Shown here piece by piece: positions 1-13,009 of a DNA stretch of 64,000 nt. Each line of letters opens with the position of its first letter. Positions within the stretch are counted from its first letter, which is position 1. The stretch is from Capitulum mitella. Its lineage: Eukaryota > Arthropoda > Thecostraca > Pollicipedomorpha > Pollicipedidae. The notes beneath the pieces were generated by a model. The model did no database searches. It was given only the letters and a program-made list of their open reading frames with translations, and had not been told where the DNA came from. The stretch covers positions 15,044,903 through 15,108,902 of the forward strand of contig CP099845.1 in NCBI GenBank assembly GCA_030062745.1, in the 5' to 3' direction. Both the position numbers and the translations under genes were made by a program.

Positions 1-50
1 ATGAGCCCAGCACGCTAACCACTGCGCTATCAAGAACGACTAACTGGCCG
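1..50 (-). repeat. tRNA-like sequence, truncated by the window edge
   Basis: Read on the minus strand, the first bases give a D-arm-like word (gcgcagtggttagcg, a good A box) followed by ctgggctcat, which looks like the first half of a tRNA-Met-type anticodon arm with CAT at the edge. The 3' half lies outside the window, so a real tRNA and a tRNA-derived SINE head cannot be told apart. Three other tRNA-like stretches in this window do not fold as tRNAs, so a SINE is the likelier reading. Confidence 0.35.
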
Positions 51-1389
51 AAACGTCGCGTAAATAATACACACGAGACGAGGACGATAGTCCGAAAAGA
101 TTCTCCTTCCATGACAAAATGTCCTTTACGCGATATATGCATAGAAAGATGGCTACAATGTACATGTCCATAAATGTACTCTGTGAAGTGTTGCATACAG
201 TAAGGTAGGGTGAACTTCCTAGGTACTTTATTGAGGAAACATGCATGATGTAGCATGGTATTACCATATACATTCAATCAGAACATGGCCACGGCAGTCA
301 TAGTTTCAAGTGCCCGTAACTAGCAGTCTTAGCTCTGGTTGCGGCATTTGAACGCGGGTTGCCCCTTGATATTTATCCACCATTATTTCCCCAATTAAGG
401 AACACTGTTGACGATTTTTACCTATGTTCTGTCTTAGACAATAAGTCAATAAAAGCAGGCATCCAGGGGCTGTTTGGCGAAAAGGAAATGGCACCAGTGA
501 CACGATGACTATTGAATAGCACAAAGTAAGTCACGTGACAATTTAGCGAATCACGCAGGTGTCTCGAGAGCAACTGTCCCTATCGACTTACCCAAACATG
601 AGTACGTATTGGTAATCTAATAATTACCTACGCAGTACACGGTGATGGGATTTCAGATCAACAGAAGTACTTAGCGAGTTTCGGTGTTCATTACACGAAA
701 AAGGGTCACATACTTGATCCTTTAGTAGTTTCATCAGCGCCTTTAATCTCACCTTTCCTTGTGGTTTATGCGTGGTACTGGTAGGTGTGTTTGGAATAGC
801 TGGGCAGCGAAAGTTTGAACCTTTTTTCGCATTTTCAGGAGTTGTGAAAGAGAGTTGGTTATCTGTCCCACTTGGCATCCTCGTTGTTGTATTTGGTTTG
901 GTGGATTGCTACATATAGGTACTCTTCGTAAGCATATTGCCATGCTATTTATCCCCTGATTTACATATGTAATTTGATTGCACTGAATCAGACTGGCGGT
1001 GTAGTTGATTCGGATCAAAATCAGGACAGATCGGTTGGATCTGGATCAATATCCGAACTGCGGTTGTTTTTTTCCAAACTTTGATCCGAATTAAATGTGA
1101 TTCACGGTGGCATTTCCAAAACTGGTCCAGATCTAATGCGATCCATCTAAAAACACTGGATTCTTGTTTCGAATCAGATTCGTATCAGAATGGAGCAGAA
1201 GTCTGAAGAGAGGGGTTCTTGACCGGCGTTAGGCTAGTTAGAAGAAATTGAGAATGAGAACGAACTCGTACAAGATCCTTTGTGGCTTGTGACCCGACGG
1301 TTATCGGCTGGCCCAAATTAAACGGGCTATCTGTCATTGCTGAATTTAATCTTCGCGGTGGAGCTCGTTTGTTCAAGGACGGAGGTTAA
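51..1389. other. Intergenic, nothing recognised
   Basis: Only short open frames occur, with no recognisable domain and no exon-like GC-rich island with splice sites. No clear repeat was identified by eye. Confidence 0.5.
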
Positions 1390-2214
1390 GGGAGGGCGAC
1401 AGCCACCCCGACCAAAAACTGGGGGAAAGCATTTGATTTTGCCCCAAAGTCCTGCGCGAAGCCCCGAGATTGAGGAGGGGTTCCCCAAAGTAGGGATAAG
1501 ATAAACGTGTTAGCGCACGTGTTACATAAATGCAAACCTAGAAGCTGTGACCAAAAGGCCCTGACCCCCAGAAACTCCTGCCTACCTGGGGGATCTCTGG
1601 ACCTGACCACAAGACCAGGACCCTTTACATCCACGTGGCCCTTTCGAAGTCACGGGCCATGTAACGCCATATAAACGCGATTTTATAGTAGTCACAGGGC
1701 CCCCTGACTCCCGGCGGCCGCCTAGTACATTTAATACATTAGGTCCCTGGGCCTGACCGGAAGCCCTGATTTTCATGAGGCCCCAAAACAGAGAGATCCT
1801 GGTCAAGACTATACACCCTCCAGATATGTAGAGGGCATTTCAGAGAGAGCCAGGGTCCCTTGGTCTGTCTGGGGCCCTTTGGAATTCGGGGTCCCAAATG
1901 GGCCCCTTACAGCCATAGGAGCGCCTGACTTCCAGTGGACTTCCAGATACACGGAAAACCCATGGTCAAGTCTCAAGACCTCCAGATTTGTAGAGGAGCC
2001 CAGAGGCTCTTGGTATACCTGCGTACCGGCCCTTGGTGTACATACCCCTTGAAAGTCAGGGACCTTTCCGTCCTTCTATTTGGGTGGCCAAATACACTAC
2101 AAAAAGGACTCCTAGCCCTTTCCAGAACACCCTGTACATACCTAGAATCTATGGGCCCGATCAGGGCTGGGGGCCCTTGGCGAACCCAGACTCCTCTGAA
2201 AGTCAGTGGCCCCA
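1390..2214. repeat. Degenerate GC-rich tandem-like tract
   Basis: A run of GC-rich sequence in which related phrases recur about every 155-160 bp, for example cctccagatatgtagagg near 1820 and cctccagatttgtagagg near 1978, with repeated ggccctt and aagtcaggg words. Open frames here on both strands (1935-2228 plus, 1973-2224 minus) follow from the composition and show no known domain. The unit boundaries are diffuse, so this reads as an old tandem array. Confidence 0.35.
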
Positions 2215-2636
2215 ATGAACGCATTTAAACCGACAGCCCCACTTAAAAAGAATTGACCTTACATGGCCTGGATCGGATTGCATGGGTAAAATATAATCAT
2301 GTGGTGTACAGATGGACTCATAATTGATTGGCAAACACTATGATATCCGTTGTGTTCCATCATCGCTTATTCTGCGTTCATTTGCGCTTAAACTCGGAAA
2401 AGTACTACTTACTGCCAATTTTTGACCTTTGACCCGACCTGCAAGGCCATCCGTCGACCTGAGACCTTAAAAAGAGATATCGGTCGCGAGATCTCGTCAC
2501 GTGCAACACGCTGATTTTTTTCTGCGGCGCTCTAGGACGCAGGGTGTGGAAATGGCCGAGGGGGTTGCACCACCCCGCCCCCCCCCCGTCCTAATCGTCC
2601 ACGTTATGCAGAAGGCCCTATACGAGTAAGGGTTAA
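2215..2636 (-). mobile_element. TTAA-flanked element, family 3, fragment
   Basis: On the minus strand the segment starts TTAACCCTTACTCGTATAGG, runs through a C/G-rich block, and matches the plus-strand segment at 24364-24800 along its whole length. Both share the words ttctgcataacg, atcatgtggtgtacag and atggcctggatcgga. The TTAA plus CCC start resembles piggyBac-type ends. The other end was not located, and no transposase is present. Confidence 0.55.
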
Positions 2637-5564
2637 CATGATGACCTTGATGACATCAAGCCAGGCGATCTGCCCTATAGTCTAGGGCCGTTGTAGCTGA
2701 TCCTTTACGACACATTGACTTTAGGTCAGGGAAACTTGGCCTGTGGGCACTGTACTCGTAAATGTCTATGAGCGAACGTCTAGACAACGAAGGTCGCGTC
2801 GGAAACGTCATAAAAGTGCATGGAACTTTATTGAACTGAACTGTTAAGTCAATAAATGGCGCTGAACGTCCTGGACGCATACTGAGAGCGCATCGAAAAC
2901 GCAAGCACCTTTTCAAAGCCATGTCGAGACGGGTTTGTTCTCAGGAAATGACTTTCACCAAGTTCACATCAACTGCTGGATTTGCAACACGCTGACCGGA
3001 CCAAGAACCGGTTACTGATGACGTAATGCCGTGATGACGTCACAAAAGGGCGACTGCCCAGGCAGCCTTCAGCAAGCAGGATGGAATCGGAATGTTTCCT
3101 CTACGTGCAAGTTGCCGTGTTTTCCTTAATGTAAAGGGATAATTGTGCCCAATTTAATTCCTTGACAAACGTTCATTTTCTGGTAGGTGGCTGGGATATT
3201 TTTTAGTTTGTGCGATTTTTTAACTAAATCCTATTTTTATGAATTGGCTTCCTTGAATGCATCAGTAGCAGATGATTCGGGCTCGCACTTGTGCAGGTAA
3301 TCATGTCAAACGTTTTTGGATCATTCATCAAGTTGTTTTTTGTTGCTGATAAAAGTTGTAAAACATTTATGGTATTCGATTCATATTGCCGACTAGACAA
3401 ACAAAGCATATCGTCAGTGTGTGTGTGCAGGGACATAGGGGCGTCCAGAAAAATTGGGGGGGGGGGGCAGAGACGTTTATCTCCATAGGGCTGATGTTAA
3501 ATCTCCCAACCGGGGGAGTCATGGCCCTGGCCCCCGTGTACCTACGACCATGTGCGTATGTGTTTGTGTCTTTGTTACCTTGGACGCCTCTGTGACTACC
3601 AGGTAGAAATTACTTGAAAAATGAGGTGGCGGCAAAATATTTCGACGCCATAGAACAAAACTAACGCAAAGAACTCCAGTAACCCTCTATTGATACCCTT
3701 TTTATTTGTACCGGCTCATGGCAGTTTACCCGGAAATCGCTGCGAAATTCTTACTTCTTCCCACTTTAAAACAGTCGTGGTTGGATGGTATGGTGAATAT
3801 GTACCCCATTTTTGTCACCAGACCGTTCAAGCTTTTTCTTCTTGCGTAATTTCGCCGTACTTGACCCATGTTGTTTCCATGCTACCCCTGTTATGTGGGC
3901 GTTTTTAACAGCAGTTTGTCGTCATGCCTGTGATTGTTAATGCATCTCTAGCATGACGCCTTCGGTTCCTGATAAAAAAAAAAAACGTATACCATTGTGC
4001 TTGATTTGACAGTCAAATTAGGCATCGTTTTCCTAATCAACATACCGTCAAGTAACATTTGGTTTACGCGGCCTTGCCGTGTCAAATGCAGGACGTCGTC
4101 TGAGGAGCCTCGAAGTGGAGAGAGATAGGTTTTCCAAATTGTTATGAGCACCTACCCACCGCGGTGGTGTAAAATGAAATCACGAAAAATCCGCCTGTGT
4201 CTTAATGTGGCCCCTATAGCAAGATGTTTATACTTCTTTGGAGTGGTTCGTCACCCAGAGCCGATCTTTTTCAAACTACGCATTTTTGCGTTGAAAACGA
4301 AGGTTTTTCCAGATTGTTTACCTTCTTACGAACCATAACCTCGTTTAAACCACACCAGCGCTATGTTTTGACCCTTGACAGTTTAAATGTGGCCTTGCAT
4401 TTTTCCCCAGATAGCCTCATTGACCTTACGGTGCGGTTTTCTGGCCACATGTACCATATGTACCAAGAAAAACCTTTTGCTATAGACGAGGAGGTAGTCC
4501 GTTGGAGCATGTCGTTGATGCACAGTTCGGAAGATAAACGTGGTCTAGATTACAATGTACTGTTGTGTAATGCATGTGATAACCGTATGTGACATGAAAC
4601 AAAGGATATCGTACAATTATATCATTTAACATGATTCAGTTTCTTTACAAACCGGCCCAATAATTATGGCGTCACTTTATCCAGCTTTATTACGTTGTCT
4701 TTTTATGCATTACTATAGCCATGAAGTTAACTTAAAAAAAAAACTGGAGGATGCATCCCAGTCTGGTTATGTTAATTGCACATGTCGCTACGTTGCTGCA
4801 GCGCTCAACGGCCTGTTTTTCGTGGGACGCTAGGTACACGTGAATAGTTCACAGGTACAATTTTAGGTCTTCTCGTGTCATTCCTACGGTACACGTGGGT
4901 TCAGTTTTTATTTGCTCCATGCTTTGAACTCTGTGACAGTGGGCAGCGACCCCGCTCCGCACATGGGCTGAGAATTTCGAGTCAGGATCGTCACCGATGC
5001 TTCACTATGTAACAAGAAACCCACTATCTTTAACAAGAAAACCTACCTTTCCTCTGGTAGACTCGCAATAATCGGCGACTGTCGAGGCGAGGCTATACTT
5101 CTAGGGGTGTTCTTAGCTTGCCATTCACTAGCGTCTTCAAAGTAATATGTGGACGGTTACGAAGATAGGGGCGGTTTCTTGAGAGATAGGGATCTCTTAA
5201 AATGATGGCATTGTGGGATGCAAAGGCAAACGAAACACTGCTACTCGTAAGTAAATGACTGGAGATCTACACTTCACGTCTTGACCAGTAAACCTACACA
5301 TGCAGCAGTTAGGACAGTTGCAGGGAAAATAAAGAATGGTAATGATTAAGACACTGAACGAACGAACGGTGCTTCAAATGAAAAGACTGTAGACACGTGC
5401 ACTCCGCGTCATGACCAATGAACTGAGCTTTGCAGCATTAGAACAATTACAGTCATGGCCCTGGAAAATTTTCTTAAACCCTGGAAACCTTTCGCGATGA
5501 TCCTGCTGGGATGTCCCCGTACAATTTGCGGAACAAGTCAATGACTGAGATGCCTGTTGCACTA
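2637..5564. other. Intergenic, no gene recognised
   Basis: Contains only short open frames. The longest, 122 codons at 4224-4592 plus, has no recognisable domain. There is a poly-G run near 3458. Two loosely similar ~60-bp segments near 5265-5330 and 5395-5460 suggest a small degenerate duplication. AGGTCA/TGACCT words are scattered. Confidence 0.4.
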
Positions 5565-6859
5565 TTAACCCGCGCAGGACCGTCGGTCGGTTACGATCAC
5601 GTCCGACTGGAGGAGGGGGGCAGTCGGCCGCCTCCCGTCTAACTCACGAACGGTTGGTCGCACGAAAAAAATAAGGACACTGTTGGAAAGATTCTGACGA
5701 GTAGAACCCGAAACTGCTCTCATTTTTTTAGTTTTGGATAATATGTAAGCAATTTATGTCCTATATATGTTTTCTCATAGCGGACTGCATGGAACCGAGA
5801 AACGGCCTGAATCTTAAGGGCTGTGACTAATGCCACATAGGTAAAGGCACCAGCGCACAAGTAAAGGTCCGCAAATCCTGATACACATCTAATTTCTCGG
5901 ATTTATCCAATATATACGCCGAAACGTTGAGTTCAAGTCACGGCAATTTTCGCGCCGGCTTTCGGCGGGCGCCGCAGTCGTACGCAGTAAGAAATTAGCG
6001 GGAACTAAATTTTTGCGTTCCTTTATTTTTGCAAAAAAAGCCTATCCATGTAAATTGTATTGAATGTTTGGTTGGTTATTGGGGCTTAGGGGCGCACCGA
6101 CTGTAGGGTCATTCGGCTCCCAAAATTGTATTGATTTTAATGGTTCTTGTGATAGTTTTTTATGCTTAAATTTTGGAAAAATCCATTAGTTACCAATGTA
6201 CACAATTGGTAGAGCTGTATTCGCGCGAGCCTCTTTATTTTCAAAATATGCAACTCTGAAAAAACTTTTTGGGGCTCCTGGTATTACGTATGTTTGTGCA
6301 AGCCAGTTCTGCCATTTTCTACCCATTCTGAGTAATTCATCGTTGATTCTGACGGTGGTGCACTTTGGCTCACAACAATTCTTCATGACCTGACCTCAGT
6401 TTAATGGTTGGAAGCCATTGATACTTTGCCCAGTAACGGTAACTAGATGTGTGCTTCACTCCACACTAAAAATGTTATGAAATATTCCGTCAATTTCCGA
6501 AAAAAATACGGCATGTCTTAAAAATGGGCTTGACCTTAGATCAATGACCCGGAAAATTCCGAAAAATTTGAGATAGCAGATTTTTTGCATCTATCAAGAT
6601 CACTAATCCCTGAAAGTATTATTGTGATATCTTGTTTTCCAAAAGTTACATGACGCTAAACTTTTTTTGACATAGGTCTGTTTGACCTGGCCTAGGTCAA
6701 GCACCTGACCTGACCTGAGATCAAAACTTTGACACAAAGTGTAAAATGATGAAGTAAAAGATATACAAAGTTTCGTGGTTCTGTGTATGTTCGTTCTTTT
6801 GCAATCTCAGAAAAACCTCAGGGGGGCGGTCAACTGCCCCCCCAGTAGAGGCGGGTTGT
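5565..6859 (+). mobile_element. TTAA-flanked non-autonomous element, family 1, copy 1
   Basis: Starts TTAACCCGCGC and ends with a matching inverted end (gcgggttgt, last TTAA degraded). Its whole length aligns, inverted, with 11785-13009 and 26949-28146. Shared landmarks are the words ctcacgaacggttggtcgca, agaaaatggcagaactgg and ttttctcatag. A G-rich subterminal hairpin (gggcggtcaactgccccc) lies near 6823. TTAA at the ends and CCCG inside fit piggyBac-type target choice, but there is no transposase frame. This copy carries a 59-bp nested insertion at 6064-6122. Confidence 0.7.
6064..6122 (+). mobile_element. Ultra-short insertion (59 bp) with 12-bp target duplication
   Basis: The direct repeat AAATTGTATTGA is present at 6052-6063 and again at 6123-6134, bracketing 59 bp that are absent from the aligned positions of the sister TTAA elements. 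The core (ggttggttattggggcttag, then ggcgcaccgact) recurs at 55117-55173, again inside its own target duplication. The 3' half can fold as a ggcgc-type stem around an ~20-nt loop; this copy has one mismatch in the closing stem. The identity of the source RNA or element is unknown. Confidence 0.7.
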
Positions 6860-9800
6860 CTTGTGATAGCTGTCATTTAGATATCTGTCCGGTGCATTGT
6901 TGATCTCTGTCCTGATGTTTTCCTCATTCAATCATCTGTCATGTCGTCTATGATTAGTATTTATGCTGCTTCGATATTTCTACTGTATTCGGTGTTCTTT
7001 CCTTCCATGTTTGTTGGACGAAATAATTGCTTATCCACCGTAATCCTTAGATCGATATCTGGCGTGCTTTATTTCCCCGTTCCAGATGTATGTCAGTTAC
7101 TTTGTTCCGTGTTTCGTGTTCGTTGGCTTGCTTTCAACATTCTGTTTGGTACTACACGGCATCGTGTCATGTAATGGAACGAATTTGATTCCATTTTGCT
7201 AAGAAAATTGCTGGATTGGTTCCATTTTGACATAGCAATTGCACCAAGTGCAGCTGCAGTGGGCTCAAATATTAGGTCATTCTGCATACAAGTAAGATTT
7301 AAGTATATCGGGTTGGTGGAGTTAGAACGAGTTTATGCCTTTTGAGAAGGCAAGCAGTTGCGGAAAACGGTTCTTTTCAACCGAAAAATGCGTGGTTAAA
7401 AAATTTTTAGGAGAAAGCCACTTAGAAATAAGACGGTCCTGCTTTCGGGGGTATGACTGTATAAAATATGTTTTTTTTCTAGACACCGTTTTCCTTTGCT
7501 TCGAATGTACTATATATTCCGGGCTTTCCCAGCCCTATATTTCGGCCGCCTAAAAAAGATGGTATGAGCATTGTTATCAGCATTCCGTTTTCATACAGAT
7601 CAAGCGTACAAATAAACTGGTTGCCGAAGTGAAATTTGACGTGATTTTGCATTCGTAACGATGGTATGTCTGTCCAGGAAACCCCATAGTTATTGTATTA
7701 AGGTAGATATTTATTTTACGTGCTTATTGTAATGTACATATTTATTTCACATATTTTATTACCATACACAGCCTTGTGTTTGCATTCACTACCTCTGGTG
7801 GTAAAATCATCACGGAGAAAAAATGAATGGATGACGCATTTTTTGACGTGAAGTCGCATATGACAAAAAAATGTTACGTCTCCACAGAAAACCCTGTATT
7901 AGATTTCATGATTTCCATCACTGTTTCTCCCCGCATTCTCCCAGTTTAGCCTTAAGTGGGGGGAGGGGGCGACTCCACTGCGGGCGCTGAGACCAACCCC
8001 TTAGTTGACATGTTAGGCGAGGCCCTGGTCAAGTGCCAGATGTTCGATATAAGTTCTTTTTGTGCGGTATCGTGCATTCTGTGCGCAAAAATGTTCTCGG
8101 TTTATCGCTACTTTTAAAACGTATCCATGACCCGTCATAAGTCGTCCGGCATTGTACGGCAGGAACTTCCAACTTTTGAATGTTAGAAATAATTGCAACT
8201 CCCATGAAACTGGGCAGATTCCGGCCTACTTTGTACAATCCCGGCCTTGGTTAAGTGCTCTGGCCGAAATTCTTGGTGTTATCTTGTTTTGCAATATTGC
8301 ACAGTATTGTGCAAACTCCTTCAGTGTCGCGCAAATTTTCCGATATTAGAAAATATTCTGTCGTTTGAGATTTCTGTTATTCTATCATCAGCCCGTCCAG
8401 GAAAACGATCCAAGCCGAACGCCAGAAGGGTTGCAAATGTTCCTCATGTATTCCATATGCTGTAGTAGGCGTATCTAGTGGGAACTGTCTCCTCGAAGAA
8501 AATTGGTTCCAGTTATGGGAAATGCAAACATTGGTAGCGTTATAAAATACTGCATACTGTTGCATAATGTGGAAAAAACCGATGCAGTCAGATGGTTTGC
8601 ATCTGGCAAAGTAAATAATTCCGTGATCGTGCACGGAAAGTCGGCATTGACATTAACAATTTCGGTAAAGTGAAAACGTTGCGCATTTTCCAGTTGCTGC
8701 AAATATTACATGAACGCCTTAGAATACCTTGATTTTTTACCTTAGCCGTTGGAAACATCCGAAAACTTGTGTATTTATTTGTGCAGTTTTGAATTAGGTG
8801 ACGTCATGGACGAGTGTAGTTTTCTGCAAATTTCCTGGCATCGAATGGGGAAAGTTGCATAGGATCGATATCATGCTAATGCTGTCTGCTGTGCGCAAAT
8901 ACACCCAAATTTCAGTGGGAACTCTTTCGTTTTAAAACTGTTTCGCATGTGCAGCTTCATGGTTTTGGGCGGATAAGTACGACTAACACTGAAGCGAAAA
9001 CCTCTGAATGGCTTAGGAAAGATTTTGGTGGTATAAACCGTCGCCAGCATTCGTTATGTGGCTGCCTTCGACAGTGCAGGAGCGTGGGTACGATTCTCCC
9101 ACCCATTGCCAAATGTGACGTAATAGAGCAACGAAAACGTACGTATAGCTTGGTTTTTCAGCTACGCCATGATACCTGCTTCGACTCCTTTAGGTCAAAC
9201 GGTGACCTTACAGAAGACCTGAAAGGAGGTAATGTTGGTGAATTCGGTTTTCCATTAGATCCTCTGAGACGAAACCTTGAAGGCGTTTTAAAGGGCCCAA
9301 ACGGCTTTGAATGATGAAAAAGGACCCAAACTACTTTGATTTAGAAATCAGCCTTTTCGATTACATGATGATCCCTCACAGGTCGATGAAACGTCGGAAA
9401 AGATAATTTTGACCTAAGATGAACCTGACCAAAGCAAAAACTACAGTGCAAAGGTCACTGACACCATGGGTGGCACCCATATTGAAGCTTAAAGACGTGG
9501 TACCGTAAAATAGTTAAAACATTCTTTATCCGTTAAGGACCGTCGCCGTACCGCTATTTTCCCATGACATGCTCTCGAAAAAGAGGTCATAGGTCGGTGA
9601 CCTTTATGTGCAGTGTCATCAAAAATCGCCTGATACAACGCTCGATTATACAAAGTTTCAAAACGATCAGAGAAGTCGTCCTGGAGAAGTTGCAAAAAAA
9701 CCTCAAGGGAGGTCATCATCAACCCGCTGTGCCAGTTTTTAAATATTATTAAAGATGGAAGTCATCGCAATTTTGTTAGTATATCCCAGCGATTTGCGTG

Positions 9801-11784
9801 GTTTATGATGTGTCAACCATAAACCAACGTGCATCCTGGACTGGTTCCAAGGAAATAATGGACAGATTCACAGCGGCAAGTTATGGTGGTGTTCCGATGC
9901 CCAATATCGCCCGATGACATTATTGAGCGGGTCGGTCCGTAAACAAAACGCACGAACCTATTTATACAGCACCAAAGGTGTCGCCTTGCATTACTTTGAC
10001 ACGACTCAGGCTCCTCCCATTAAATATGGACCACACCAATGTGGAACTGAATTACGGCAATGCAATTAGTCGTGTAAATTTCGAAATTCGCCTGTGAATC
10101 TGAATCGCTAGTCAACACTTATAAAACGAATCCAGCGATTCTCACAAAACGGCACATCATATAATTGCGGCACCTCCATGCAATGCATTTCTAGGTACAT
10201 TCGTAATCAAACTAACATATAATTTTGCTATAACTATAAATTATATTTAAGCTGTACATAAGTATATTGCATAATATTTATCTATTTGATATATCTTATG
10301 TTTCTTTTCCAGGGGTGGAGGTTCGCAAAAGCAGTTGGAGAGTTCCGCCTTGGGTCGATCGACTTAGGGTACCCACAAATACTGATTTCTCTCCGGATTT
10401 GGGCCGCTTTCTTCTGCTCTTTGAAAACGGTTGTGGGGAGGGGGCTGTCTGCCAGGTTGGGGACTGAGCTGAAAGCTGGCTGGGGAGGCTGGACCCCCTT
10501 AATTTTGTTGGATGCTTCACCCCTGACTTCCTTTTAAAATAACTAAAAAGCTGCAATTAAGAAGACTCAAGTTGCCAAATCTAGTTAGAAATTCACGTAT
10601 GGGGTGGTTATGCGTCGCAGCATCATCATAGGCCCCATCAATAATTTGGTTGGGCCTAAACCACTTCTTGCGCTGCATTGTAAGTTTTCATGCATATCTT
10701 CGTACTCTGGGGCCTTGGGTAGTCAGTGCGCAGTTTTCCCCTTATCAAATGTTTCTTTCTCCTTGGCTGAGGCGTCAGACACTGTTTGTCGTGATGATAT
10801 CTGTACGTAATAACTCTGACCACTAAGCAAAACAAGGTCGTACGCTGAAAAACGACAAAATGATCGAGAAGCACCAGCAGGATTCAAACCCTCACAATTA
10901 CCAGTTATCCAGAGAAGTGAGGATTGTATGATCTCTTGGCTGTGCTGATCTCTGCAAGCTGAAGTGTCCAGTATTTGGCCAATGCCACGCGGACGCACTA
11001 AACCGTTCAGGAACTGCCGACCTGCCGACTGGGGCTAGCCTCCCCCCATTGCGTTGCAAATGCCCTGCGACGAACTTCCCGTTCACTGACTGGCGCTACG
11101 TTGTCTGCGGAATCTTGGGCACCGCTTTCTTCGCACCAAATGCAGAGCCTACCAGAGCTCATTTAAATAAAACAGCACATGTGCTGCCCTGGCTGCCAAC
11201 ACCTGTGCTTTCACAGACCTAAGTAGACCAATCGGTACGCCCCAGCTACTATCCGCAGTTCGGTGCGAAGTCACGATTGTTACGTGTTTTGTGTTAACCC
11301 AGGCTACCCATCCAGCCTAACTGACAAAGGCCACCTGCCTACCGGACACGTCGGTATCGGGCAGTGCCAGGGGTCGTGAATGACCGGTCTGAAACAACAC
11401 CGACAAAAGTTGCAACAGGTATGGACCTCTACGTTCCGCTGTCAGCGGTCACACCAGAAAAAATGTCCATGCCTCAGCACGTGATTCAGCGCAGCGCACT
11501 GCGGGACGGCCAGCTGTCAGGAGAAGCTACGTCAGACCAACATACGGAGGCAAAAATTCCTGCAGCCATCGATAAACAACTGCCGGCCGTGCAGCCTTAA
11601 CATCCAACCGAGCACAAACAATTCGGCGCCTGCATGCTGTGGCACACGACAGCCAGACAAGGTGCTGGTGCAGTACAGGCCGGCCGGCTACCCTGAGTCC
11701 AGCGACAGCCCTGACGGCCACATTGGCCCTGTCCCTCCCCGAGCCGAACCGACGCAATTATTCTCGTTCTCACATGGCATCTAT
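6860..11784. other. Intergenic, no gene recognised
   Basis: AT-rich sequence with short open frames only. The longest is 121 codons at 8949-9314 plus and has no known domain. The stretch at 9200-9720 is rich in TGACCT/AGGTCA words, like the transposable elements here, and is probably an old copy. A GC-rich island near 11360-11760 has open frames on both strands but no convincing splice-bounded exon. Confidence 0.4.
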
Positions 11785-13009
11785 TTAGCCCGCCCCGACT
11801 TAGGGGGGGGGGTGGTCGACCGCCGCCCCTCTAAGGTTTTCATAGGAATGCGAGAGAACAAACAAATACAGCGCCACGAAACTTCGCGTACCTTTTACTT
11901 CATCATTTTACACTTTGTGTCAAAGTTTTGATCTCAGGTCAGATCAGGTGCTTGACCTAGGCCAGGTCAAACGGACCTAAGTCCAAAAAAGTTTAGAGCC
12001 CTCTGACTTTTTGGAAAACAAGATATCACAATAATACTTTCGGGGATTAGTGATCTTGATAGATGGAACAAATCTGCTATCTCGTATTTTTCGGAATTTT
12101 CCGGCTCAATGACCTAAGGTCCAGTTCATTTTTTAGGCATGTCGTCGTTTTTTTCGGAAATTGGCGGAATTTTTCGTAACATTTTTAGTGTGGAGTGATG
12201 CAGACATCTAGTTACCGTCAATGAGCAAACTATCAATTACTTCCAGCCATTGACCTGAGGTCAGGTCACGAATAACTGTTGTGAGCTAAAATGTACCACC
12301 GTCAAAATCTGCGGTGAATTGTTCAGAATGGGTAGAAAGTGGCAGACCTGGCTTGCACAGACGTGAGCAGTATCAGGAACCTAAAAGTTTTTGAAAATTG
12401 CATATTTTGGAAATAAACAGGCTCTCGCCAATAAAGCTCCATTGTGTACATTGGTAACTAACGATTTTTTCCAAAATTACAGCATGAGAAACCATCATAA
12501 GAACCTATAAGATCAACAAAATTTACATGGATAGGCTTATGTTGCGAAAGTAAAGGAACGCTCGAATTAGTTCCCATTTTTTCGTATGGCGTACGGCTGC
12601 GGCGCCCGCCAACAGCCGGCGTGAAAATTGCCGTGTCTTTAACTCAACGTTTCGGCGTATATATTGAGCAAATCTGAGAAATTAGACGTGTGTCGGCATT
12701 TGAGCACCTTTACTTGTGCGATGGTGCCTTTACCTATGCGTTATTAGTCACAGCCCGTGAGAATGGAGCCGTTTCTCGGTCTCATGCAGTCGACTATGAG
12801 AAAATATATATGACATAAATTACTTACATATTGTTATTAACTAAAAATGAGAGCAGTTTCGAGATGTACTCGTCAAAAACTTTCCAACGGTGTCTTTATT
12901 TTTATCTTGCGACCAACCGTTCGTGAGTAAGAGGGGGCGGCCAACCGCCCGCCCCCCCCCCCCTTAGTTGGGCGTGATCGCCGCCGGCCGACGACCGTGC
13001 GCGGGTTAA
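11785..13009 (-). mobile_element. TTAA-flanked non-autonomous element, family 1, copy 2
   Basis: Inverted relative to the copy at 5565-6859. On the minus strand it starts TTAACCCGCGCACGG (TTAA at 13006-13009) and ends at a degraded TTAG (11785-11788) next to cccgccccgact. It shares the subterminal hairpin gggggcggccaaccgccc, here extended by a C run. It lacks the 59-bp insertion of copy 1 and so serves as the empty site. No coding capacity is visible. Confidence 0.7.

Noticed and set aside
8949..9314. 121-codon plus-strand open frame
   Set aside because: No known motif, and the sequence around is TGACCT-rich repeat-like DNA.
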